Source: Chryseobacterium lathyri (lineage in GTDB: Bacteria; Bacteroidota; Bacteroidia; Flavobacteriales; Weeksellaceae). From it: DNA of 64,000 nucleotides. This document shows, in pieces, positions 7,892 through 15,047 of this stretch. A program made the translations under genes and the position numbers. Every line of letters begins with the position of its first letter. Position 1 is the stretch's first letter. The notes beneath the pieces were generated by a model. That model ran no database searches and was not told the DNA's origin. It saw nothing but the letters and a program-made list of their open reading frames with translations. The stretch spans positions 186,001 to 250,000 of the forward strand of contig NZ_QNFY01000006.1 in NCBI RefSeq assembly GCF_003290185.1. Reading direction: 5' to 3'.

Positions 7892-8953
7892 ATGATTTTA
7901 CGAGGAGAAAACTTAATCAAAGAATACGGTCCTAAAAAAGTAGTAAAAGGCGTTTCTGTACAGGTTCAACAGGGAGAAATTGTTGGTTTGCTTGGTCCCA
8001 ACGGAGCAGGAAAAACCACTTCGTTTTACATGATCGTAGGACTGGTTAAGCCTACTTCAGGGAAAATTTTCTTGGATAAACAGGAGATCACTACCGATGC
8101 CATGTATCGCCGTGCTCAAAAAGGAATCGGGTATCTGGCACAGGAAGCTTCAGTTTTCAGAAAGCTGTCTGTAGAAGACAATATTATGGGTGTTTTGCAG
8201 CTTACAAAGCTTTCAAGGCGTGAGCAGCAGATTAAATGTGATGAGCTGATTGAAGAGTTTTCACTGCAGCACGTACGTAAAAACAGAGGGGACCTTCTTT
8301 CGGGAGGGGAAAGACGTAGAACCGAAATTGCACGCTGCCTGGCTACAAGCCCTAACTTTATTCTTCTCGATGAGCCCTTTGCCGGAGTAGACCCCATTGC
8401 GGTGGAAGATATCCAGAAAATTGTAAGAAGCCTGGTAGATAAAAATATCGGAATCCTGATCACGGACCACAACGTACAGCAAACCTTAGCCATCACCAAT
8501 AAAACATACATCATGTTTGAAGGAAAAATCCTGAAAGAGGGGCTTCCGGAAGATCTTGCCAATGATCCGCAGGTAAGAGAGGCCTATCTTGGTGAGAACT
8601 TTGTGTACCAGAGTATTTTAGACAAACCAAAAAAGAAAAAGTACATTTATAATATCTGGGCAGGTAACTTCGATTCGAAAGCGCAGCTGCAGGGATTTGT
8701 AGATGATCACTTTGGACAGTATGACGATCTGAGACTGATGTACGGATTTGAAGACATCAGCTTCGCATCGCTTGCCAATTCTGAGATCGAACATATTTTC
8801 AATGATGTAGTAGATAAAAATGCTAATAATTCATTCGTTTTCCAAAGAAAAGAACTGACCTCTCAATATCCTCTGGAGCAGGCGCAGGCTGAATCCAAAG
8901 CTGCCAGCAAACCAGAGCTGCATTACCTCACAACCTATTTTTACGAGGGATAA
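7892..8953 (+). CDS. lptB: LPS export ABC ATPase LptB with extra C-terminal domain
   Basis: Residues 1-240 are a complete LptB: MILRGENLIKEYG start, Walker A GPNGAGKTT, signature LLSGGERRR, Walker B FILLDEPFAGVD, H-loop ITDHN and the usual ending REAYLGENF. LptB powers extraction of lipopolysaccharide from the inner membrane with LptFG. E. coli LptB stops near this point (about 241 residues). Here 113 further residues follow a lysine-rich linker (KPKKKK): a compact domain starting YIYNIWAGNFDSKAQLQGFV and ending LTTYFYEG. That start resembles the WxGxF segment of small Imm22/DUF4284-like immunity domains; this is only a resemblance. A terminator separates it from the MsbA-like gene downstream, which is also a lipid A transporter by family. 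Confidence 0.9.
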   Translation: MILRGENLIKEYGPKKVVKGVSVQVQQGEIVGLLGPNGAGKTTSFYMIVGLVKPTSGKIFLDKQEITTDAMYRRAQKGIGYLAQEASVFRKLSVEDNIMGVLQLTKLSRREQQIKCDELIEEFSLQHVRKNRGDLLSGGERRRTEIARCLATSPNFILLDEPFAGVDPIAVEDIQKIVRSLVDKNIGILITDHNVQQTLAITNKTYIMFEGKILKEGLPEDLANDPQVREAYLGENFVYQSILDKPKKKKYIYNIWAGNFDSKAQLQGFVDDHFGQYDDLRLMYGFEDISFASLANSEIEHIFNDVVDKNANNSFVFQRKELTSQYPLEQAQAESKAASKPELHYLTTYFYEG

Positions 8954-8994
8954 AAATCACATCTGTAATAAAAGCATTTGCTGAAAAATAGAAT

Positions 8995-9031
8995 AAAACG
9001 TACCTTTTCTCTCGGAAACGGTACGTTTTTT
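8995..9031 (+). terminator. Intrinsic terminator after lptB
   Basis: AAAACGTACC (8995-9004) pairs perfectly with GGTACGTTTT (9020-9029), followed by T residues. It lies 17 bases before the next start codon, so it could also act as an attenuator of the MsbA-like gene. Confidence 0.7.
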
Positions 9032-9047
9032 AGTTAAAATAACTCCT

Positions 9048-10856
9048 ATGGCAAAACCCTTTAACAGAACAGTTACTTTATTCGGGATCTACAAACAGCT
9101 CGTTCCATTTATAAAGCCTTACCGTTTGATGATTTACGGGACGCTCTTTCTCACTTTTTTAGGAGCTCTCGCAGCCCAGGTCAATCCTATTGTATTAAAA
9201 TATACGGTGGATGAGGTAACAGAGCTTACCCATCTTCCGCATCCGATGTCTGAGGGTATTCATATTCTGGTGGTGATTTCCATTATTTTGCTTGGAAAAG
9301 AACTGCTGAATATCTTTATCAATTTCGGACAGAAATTTTATGGTGAAAAAATAAGGATTAATGTAAGCTCTGTTCTGGCTCAGTCAGCTATTGATAAAAT
9401 ACTAATGTACCGGGTGGCCTATTTCAATGATGAGAATCATGAATCCGGGAAATTACAGATCAGGATAGACCGCGGAATCGAAAGTTTAACAAGGCTGGTA
9501 CAGAATTTTTTCATCGATATACTGCCGCTTTTTTCCAATGCCATTATTGCCCTGATCATCATGTATATGCAGAATGTATATGTAGGGATGGTTTCTACGA
9601 TCATTGTCCCTATTTATTTTTATATAAGTTCACTACAGGCAAAAAAGCTTGGAGGAGTTCGCCGCCAGCTTAGAAATCAAAGGGAGAGAAAAACTTCAGG
9701 GCTTTTGAATCTGATCAATTCTATTATGGTGATCAAAAGCTTTGTCCGTGAAAAATTTGAAGGAAAAAAACAGTACGACCTGCAGATGGAACTGATGGAA
9801 AGCCAGATGTTCACCAGAAAAACCAATTTTATTTATGATGGTTTAAAAACATTCATAGAGCAATTTGGTGTGGTTTTAATTATTCTTTTGACTGTTTATC
9901 TGGTGCTGGATCAGCAGATGACCATTGGGGCGATCATGCTGCATATCATGCTGTTCAATAATATATCAGCACCTATACGCCAGCTGCATAGGATTTATGA
10001 CGATATGAACGATGCCATGATCTATGCTGAAGGCTATTTTGAAATCCTTAATGCAGACGATGAGAAAGAACCGAACGGAACTTTTATAGAAAAGGAAATC
10101 AAGGGGAATTTTGAATTAAGAAATGTAGATTTCAGCTATCCGAACGGAACAAAAGCCCTGCATGACGTATCCATGAAAATAGAGAACGGAAAAACTACTG
10201 CATTAGTAGGGTTGAGTGGGGCCGGAAAATCAACGGTGATTAATCTTCTCTGTAAATTTTACCTTCCGGATTCCGGAGAAATATTACTGGATGGAGTCAA
10301 TTTAAATAATTTTGACAATACCTTCCTGAGGGACGATCTTGGTCTGGTATTGCAGAAAAATCATATTTTTCAGGGAAGCATTGAAGACAATATCCGGTAT
10401 GGTGATATGAATGCCAGTTTCGAGGAAATTCAGGCAGCGTCAAAAAAAGCCTATCTTCATGATCAGATTCTGGATCTTCCGGATGGTTATCAGCACGATG
10501 CTACCCAGCTTTCCGGTGGCCAGCAGCAGAGAATTGCCATTGCCAGATTATTCCTGAAAGATCCACCCATTATTTTCCTGGATGAACCAACTGCCAGTCT
10601 GGATGCTATTGCTACTGAACAGATCAAAAATTCATTGGATGCCATCAAAGAAGGCCGTACCGTGGTTATTATCTCTCATTCACTGTCGCAGATCCTGGAT
10701 TCTGACACTATTTATGTGATGAAAAAAGGAAGGGTAGTGGAAAGCGGAACACATGATGAGCTGGTTCAGATGAATGGAACATACCGTGAGATTTTCGATG
10801 CTTCTGCCAGAAGTTTAAATCTGGATAAGCTGGTGAATTCTTTTAAAGATAACTGA
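9048..10856 (+). CDS. ABC transporter, fused permease and ATPase (MsbA-like)
   Basis: The 602-residue half-transporter has an ABC_membrane domain with six helices (about residues 20-330) and an ATPase domain (about 345-590) with Walker A GLSGAGKST, signature LSGGQQQR, Walker B IIFLDEPTASLD and H-loop IISHS. Its size and layout match MsbA and other lipid/drug exporters that work as homodimers. A role in lipid A-core flipping is suggested by the LptB gene just upstream, but multidrug export is equally compatible. There is no extra peptidase or cyclic-nucleotide domain. Confidence 0.9.
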   Translation: MAKPFNRTVTLFGIYKQLVPFIKPYRLMIYGTLFLTFLGALAAQVNPIVLKYTVDEVTELTHLPHPMSEGIHILVVISIILLGKELLNIFINFGQKFYGEKIRINVSSVLAQSAIDKILMYRVAYFNDENHESGKLQIRIDRGIESLTRLVQNFFIDILPLFSNAIIALIIMYMQNVYVGMVSTIIVPIYFYISSLQAKKLGGVRRQLRNQRERKTSGLLNLINSIMVIKSFVREKFEGKKQYDLQMELMESQMFTRKTNFIYDGLKTFIEQFGVVLIILLTVYLVLDQQMTIGAIMLHIMLFNNISAPIRQLHRIYDDMNDAMIYAEGYFEILNADDEKEPNGTFIEKEIKGNFELRNVDFSYPNGTKALHDVSMKIENGKTTALVGLSGAGKSTVINLLCKFYLPDSGEILLDGVNLNNFDNTFLRDDLGLVLQKNHIFQGSIEDNIRYGDMNASFEEIQAASKKAYLHDQILDLPDGYQHDATQLSGGQQQRIAIARLFLKDPPIIFLDEPTASLDAIATEQIKNSLDAIKEGRTVVIISHSLSQILDSDTIYVMKKGRVVESGTHDELVQMNGTYREIFDASARSLNLDKLVNSFKDN

Positions 10857-10870
10857 TCTTATGCTTTTTA

Positions 10871-10948
10871 TTTCTCGCAGACCATACAGGCTCCGCATAT
10901 TTTAATTAATCTGCCAAATCTGCCAAATCTGCTCAATCAGCGAGAGAA
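10871..10948. repeat. Dispersed intergenic repeat with GCAGATT units
   Basis: On the minus strand it reads CTCTCGCTGATT followed by GCAGATTTG units, with an outer inverted repeat TTTCTCGC / GCGAGAGAA. The same CTCTC(G/A)C(T/A)GATT-GCAGAT pattern returns in the hairpin at 52642-52729, so this is a family rather than a chance motif. Confidence 0.6.
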
Positions 10949-10994
10949 TATATATTTTCTATAGTAAACTTTTGAGGGTTTTAAATAGAGATTA

Positions 10995-11054
10995 AACGCA
11001 AAGTTTTATGGTGAGAACTTTTAAATATGGAGTCTCACCATAAAACTTTGCGTT
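10995..11054. repeat. Perfect 22-bp inverted repeat (60-base hairpin)
   Basis: Bases 10995-11016 (AACGCAAAGTTTTATGGTGAGA) are exactly complementary to 11033-11054, with a 16-base loop. There is no T tract on either strand directly after the stem, so this is not a classical terminator; it lies between convergent genes and may still end transcription. Confidence 0.85.
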
Positions 11055-11071
11055 AAAAAAATACAATCAAT

Positions 11072-11536
11072 TTACTGTGCTTTTTCAGCAACCTGATAAG
11101 CACCTACATCCGCTCCAAAGGCAATGTTGATTCTATTATAACTGTTGATCGCAATCACAGCCATGGTAAGATCCAGTATTTCAGTTTCAGAAAAATATCT
11201 GCTGACTTCCGAATAAATTTCGTCAGGGATTTCTGTACCATTTAAAGAGGTTAAACTTTCAGCCCAAAGCAATCCGGCTTTTTCTCTGTCTGTGTAAAAA
11301 GAGCATTCTCTCCATGCGCTTACCAGAAAAATTCGTTGTTCAGTTTCACCTTTGGCTCTTAATTCCTTGGAGTGCATATCCAGGCAGAAAGCACATCCGT
11401 TTATCTGGGAAACACGGAAATACAGAAGCTCCAGAAATGAACTGTCGAGTGATGAATGCTGTACCTGAAACCCCATGTTGTGGAGGGCGTTTACAGCTTT
11501 GTTTCCCATTGCAAATGCATTGATTCTTTGTGACAT
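11072..11536 (-). CDS. Carboxymuconolactone decarboxylase/AhpD-like peroxidase
   Basis: The 154-residue all-helical protein carries the AhpD CxxC centre in INGCAFCLDMHSKELRAKG; the two cysteines and the histidine six residues after the first form the peroxidase/proton-relay site of the family. Proteins of this type reduce organic hydroperoxides. It is encoded 77 bases downstream of a Crp/Fnr regulator on the same strand, an arrangement often seen for such pairs, so control by that regulator is a reasonable inference. No thioredoxin-like partner is adjacent. Confidence 0.88.
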   Translation of the reverse strand: MSQRINAFAMGNKAVNALHNMGFQVQHSSLDSSFLELLYFRVSQINGCAFCLDMHSKELRAKGETEQRIFLVSAWRECSFYTDREKAGLLWAESLTSLNGTEIPDEIYSEVSRYFSETEILDLTMAVIAINSYNRINIAFGADVGAYQVAEKAQ

Positions 11537-11613
11537 AATAATTGGTTTTTTGATTAATTATGAAACAAATGTAGACCGGAATTTTCCGGAATTTTTTAAC
11601 ATTTGATAAAAAA

Positions 11614-12183
11614 CTATTTCTGTGCTCTGATCCGGCTTAAAGAAACCTGGGTGATCCCAATATAATCTGCCATGTCCCCAAGACTGATTCGCTGGATAAG
11701 ATCAGGTCTTTGCTTCAGAAAATTGTTGTATCGTTTTTTACCGTCGTCCTCAAGCATTTCGCTGATCCGTCCCATCATATTGATCGGAGCTTTTGAATAC
11801 AGTTTACTGAAAAGTGTTTCCGCCGTATGGTATTTCTTACATAGTTCCTCAATAACATTTTTGTGTATGCGCAAAACTTCACATGGCTCCAGTGCGACGA
11901 TCATATATTTTGAAGCACTGCCCGTCAGAAAACCGTTCAGTTCTGTGAAAAAAGAATTTTCTGCAAAAAAAGTCATGATAAAATCTTTATCTCCGTTATC
12001 AAAAAACAGCTTTACCAGACCTTTCTCAAGAAAATAAAAATACCTGCAGGTTTCATCTCCTTTTAAAAGAAAGTCACCTTTTCTGTAAGTTTTTGCTTCT
12101 AAATTTGATGTCAGAGCTTCCATTACAGATTGTTCCGGTTTTATAATACTTTCAATGGTTTGAGTGAAACGGGGAGAATTCAT
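11614..12183 (-). CDS. Crp/Fnr family transcriptional regulator
   Basis: I take the ATG at 12183 (MNSPRFTQTI), giving 189 residues; an upstream in-frame TTG at 12192 adds only three. Residues about 20-125 form the cyclic-nucleotide-binding-like beta roll (KGDFLLKGDETCRYFYFLEKG). The C-terminal helix-turn-helix is short: DMADYIGITQVSLSRIRAQK ends almost directly after the recognition helix, as is usual in the Bacteroidota subgroup. No iron-sulfur cysteine cluster is seen, so it is not an oxygen-sensing FNR. Likely targets are itself and the AhpD-like gene downstream. Confidence 0.87.
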   Translation of the reverse strand: MNSPRFTQTIESIIKPEQSVMEALTSNLEAKTYRKGDFLLKGDETCRYFYFLEKGLVKLFFDNGDKDFIMTFFAENSFFTELNGFLTGSASKYMIVALEPCEVLRIHKNVIEELCKKYHTAETLFSKLYSKAPINMMGRISEMLEDDGKKRYNNFLKQRPDLIQRISLGDMADYIGITQVSLSRIRAQK

Positions 12184-12282
12184 ATTCAACAATATTGTTT
12201 ATAAAGAAATTAAATATAATAAAAAAGCACCTAAATTTATATTCTGTACACCAAAAAAGATTGATAGATTTGCCATAACAAT

Positions 12283-13236
12283 ATGAACGATCACTATCTT
12301 AAAAAACTCGACAGAGTAACGGCTATTCTCACACAATTACAGTCAAAACCGACCGTAAGGGCACAGGACCTTGCTGCAAAATTTGATGTCAGCATCCGTA
12401 CGATCTACCGGGATGTGAAAACGCTGGAAAATGCCGGAATTCCCATTATAGGAGAAGCGGGAAACGGCTATTCCCTGATGGACGGTTATAAGCTTCCGCC
12501 CATTATGTTTACAAAAGAAGAGGTATTGAGCTTCATCACTGCGGAAAAACTGATGCAGAAATTTTCTCACCAAAGCCTTGGAAGCCATTACCAGATGGCC
12601 ATGGAGAAAGTCCGCTCTGTGCTTCGGAATTCAGATAAAAACCTGATCCTGAATATTGAAAAACAGATCGATGTTTATAATCATCATCCACAGACAAATG
12701 ATACGATCAAAAATGTGATACCCACCATTCTGGAAAGTATTGCAGATAAAACACAGCTGATTATTGAATATAAAACAGTTGATTCCCGGGTGACGAACAG
12801 AACCATTGAAGCTGTTGGTATTTTCTTTGAATTCAATTATTGGTACATTATGGCTTTCTGTACCATGAGAAAAGATTTCAGGCAGTTTCGTGTCGACAGG
12901 ATTCTGCAGATTTTCAAAACCCAGAACCCTTTTTCCCAGGAATACGGACAGATCAATGATTACAGAAGGTATTCAAGCGGAGAGAAAACCAGGGTCAGGC
13001 TTTTAGTTGAGAAAAAAATAATAGGACATATCGTAAATTCCAGGAGATATTATGGGTTTATTGAAGAAACGGAAACGGAAAATGGAATGGAAATGATCTT
13101 TGATACAGAATGGATAGATGAAGGTTTTCCGAGGTGGCTGATCACTTTTGCAGATTATGCAACTATTTTGGAGCCGGAATCATTAAAAACAAAGCTCAGA
13201 AATTTGGTGGAAAATATTTCAAAAAGTTTGGAATGA
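12283..13236 (+). CDS. WYL-domain transcriptional regulator (YafY type)
   Basis: The 317-residue protein has an N-terminal winged HTH of the HTH_11 type (RAQDLAAKFDVSIRTIYRDV, residues about 22-45), a linker, and a WYL domain (about 140-220; the motif itself is in NYWYIMAFC and the basic patch in DFRQFRVDRI), then a C-terminal extension domain. WYL proteins sense ligands, including nucleotides, and act as repressors or activators. It is divergent from the Crp/Fnr gene; a possible -7 box TAGATTTG lies at 12265-12272, 11 bases before the ATG. No target gene is evident since the following gene is convergent. Confidence 0.9.
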   Translation: MNDHYLKKLDRVTAILTQLQSKPTVRAQDLAAKFDVSIRTIYRDVKTLENAGIPIIGEAGNGYSLMDGYKLPPIMFTKEEVLSFITAEKLMQKFSHQSLGSHYQMAMEKVRSVLRNSDKNLILNIEKQIDVYNHHPQTNDTIKNVIPTILESIADKTQLIIEYKTVDSRVTNRTIEAVGIFFEFNYWYIMAFCTMRKDFRQFRVDRILQIFKTQNPFSQEYGQINDYRRYSSGEKTRVRLLVEKKIIGHIVNSRRYYGFIEETETENGMEMIFDTEWIDEGFPRWLITFADYATILEPESLKTKLRNLVENISKSLE

Positions 13237-13243
13237 AAAACAT

Positions 13244-13279
13244 AAACTCGGGCTTCACATTCGTGAAGCCCGAGTTTTA
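13244..13279 (+). terminator. Strong intrinsic terminator after the WYL gene
   Basis: A 15-bp perfect stem (AAACTCGGGCTTCAC, 13244-13258, with 13263-13277) and a 4-base loop, followed by T residues. Confidence 0.88.
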
Positions 13280-13458
13280 GAAATTTATATCATCTGAATA
13301 AAAAATTTCGCTTCAACTGAATGACAAAAATCAGAAACAACAAAATCGGGGTGTCTATACTTAATGAATGGATAATTTGAATAATTTTGATTCTGCTGTT
13401 TCATCTTTTTGCCTGGATTGAATTATCATTTTCAGTCTAAATAAAGGCATTAATGATC

Positions 13459-13950
13459 CTAAAATCTCTCCCAAAAAAAAGGAGGTTCAATTCCTAATGC
13501 TCTCAGATAGGTATAACCCTGTCCGCGGTGATGAATTTCATTATCCACGAAATAAAGAATATTCTGATATACCGGGAATTCATACTGTCCGAATAAATTG
13601 AAGGTTTCCTGGAAACGCTCCTCAGTAATCAGGCTGAAATAGTGGTTGATCACTTCTGTTTCTTCATCCCATTTTTTCAGGATATCTTCTTTTGTTTTTG
13701 GGTTGAATCCTTCCTCATTGTAAGCTTCCATGTTTTTATCAACTATTCCTTTCAAAGCAGATCCTCCGATACTGATCAGTTCTACTGCCAGCTTTGCGAA
13801 AGGTCTCATGCCTCCTACAGAGAATTCAAATAATTCTTTTTCAGGAAAAGCTTCTATTACTCTTCTTGTCAGATTTCTGTGTCCTTGCCAGTGCTCTAAT
13901 AATTGATCGGATGTCATGAACTGTTTTGTGGCTGTTGCTGTAGTTGTCAT
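13459..13950 (-). CDS. DinB-family protein
   Basis: I choose the ATG at 13950 (MTTTATATKQFMTSDQLL), giving 163 residues; the upstream extension reads like intergenic sequence. The protein is helical with the DinB four-helix layout: LLEHWQGHRNLTRRVIEAF in the first helix and the conserved NEIHHRGQGYTYLRALG in the last, whose histidines bind metal in the family. DinB/YfiT proteins are damage-inducible or thiol-transferase-like metalloproteins of mostly unknown function. It is a single-gene unit. Confidence 0.87.
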   Translation of the reverse strand: MTTTATATKQFMTSDQLLEHWQGHRNLTRRVIEAFPEKELFEFSVGGMRPFAKLAVELISIGGSALKGIVDKNMEAYNEEGFNPKTKEDILKKWDEETEVINHYFSLITEERFQETFNLFGQYEFPVYQNILYFVDNEIHHRGQGYTYLRALGIEPPFFWERF

Positions 13951-14133
13951 AATTGTATTGTTTAGTTTGTTATTGTTGATACAAAGGTATGACAGCATTA
14001 TGACAACAGTTTGTCAGTAGGATTTTTGATATTAAAAAAATATTTTATTTCTTTATTAAAATATCTATACCTGTTTTTCCGTTAGAGAGAAAATGTATGG
14101 GTAAAAAAAATTGATCCCTATTAGAATTTTAAA

Positions 14134-14718
14134 ATGAAGAAGTATATTTTACCTGTTATTCCAGCTCTTTTATTACTGTCATGTAATAAAATTGAAGAAA
14201 AAATCGACCAGACTGTTCAGAAAACTACTGAAACTGTACAGCAGAAAGCTCAGCAGGCAGTTGAAGAAACAGTGAAGAAAACAGTCAGTGAATCAATTAA
14301 TTCTTTAACGAATTCCCAGGATGTAAAGTTCAGCCAGGTATTTCCCGATGATGGAAAGCCTGTAGTTTCAGAAGAGACCGGAAAGAAATTTAAATTCCCT
14401 AACGGTTCCGAAGGCTATATTTTCAAATATAAATCGGATATCGCAGTACTGCTTCCTTTTCTGGAAAAGCAGCCTTCTTCCGACGAAAACAAATCAGACA
14501 AAACAGCCCGTAAAATAGACGGACAAAGCATCATTGACAAAATAAGCTTTGTCTCTAAATTCCTTCCTGAAAATACTATTGATACCAGTTTCTTGGAGGA
14601 TATCAAAAACGATAAAAATATAGAATATTATAAGCTGAAAAGGTTTCCCAACAACAGTACAATAATCTATAACCCCAAAAACCAGACCGTCATACAATAT
14701 GTAGAGGTAAATAAATAA
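14134..14718 (+). CDS. Lipoprotein of unknown function
   Basis: The 194-residue protein begins with a signal peptide and lipobox (ALLLLSCNK, lipidated Cys at about residue 17). Residues 20-55 form a Glu/Lys/Gln/Thr-rich amphipathic helix or coiled coil (EEKIDQTVQKTTETVQQKAQ), followed by a globular part with no motif I can name. It probably faces the periplasm. A clean terminator follows, so it is a single transcription unit. Confidence 0.75.
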   Translation: MKKYILPVIPALLLLSCNKIEEKIDQTVQKTTETVQQKAQQAVEETVKKTVSESINSLTNSQDVKFSQVFPDDGKPVVSEETGKKFKFPNGSEGYIFKYKSDIAVLLPFLEKQPSSDENKSDKTARKIDGQSIIDKISFVSKFLPENTIDTSFLEDIKNDKNIEYYKLKRFPNNSTIIYNPKNQTVIQYVEVNK

Positions 14719-14726
14719 TTTGTAAG

Positions 14727-14752
14727 TGACCGGATTTTTCCGGTCATTTTTT
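14727..14752 (+). terminator. Intrinsic terminator after the lipoprotein gene
   Basis: TGACCGGA (14727-14734) and TCCGGTCA (14739-14746) form an 8-bp stem with a TTTT loop and a T tract. Confidence 0.85.
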
Positions 14753-14758
14753 GTACAC

Positions 14759-14880
14759 AGTCATTGCGAACTATTCGCGAAGCAATCTTAATCTGTTGAA
14801 AACTACATATTAGAAGGAAATCATTTTTATTTCTAATGTCTACTAATCACTTTTTCAGACAGAATAGGAAGTTATTACTA
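14759..14880. repeat. Left copy of a repeat bracketing the TonB receptor
   Basis: The 329-base spacer before the receptor holds no gene. It contains GTCATTGCGAA...GAAGCAATCT (14759-14788) and, at 14833-14880, a 48-base block that matches 17575-17622 at 43 of 48 positions. Confidence 0.8.
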
Positions 14881-15047
14881 TTTCTTTTTCAGATTATTAA
14901 TAAGCTACTTAATGTTTTGTAAATCAATTCTTAATTTTTATAGGATAATATGTTTTGCATAAGTTGGGAAAGGGATTTTTATTATATTTTTATTTTTTGT
15001 GTTTAATATTGATATTTTTACTAGATTTATTGAATTATTAACAATAT

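Noticed and set aside
8116..8562. Long minus-strand frame inside lptB
   Set aside because: It is antisense to conserved ATPase motifs and has the composition of a shadow frame.
7892..8953. Frameshift joining lptB to a separate downstream gene
   Set aside because: The reading frame is continuous and the linker is a normal Lys/Pro-rich sequence, so a natural fusion is simpler.
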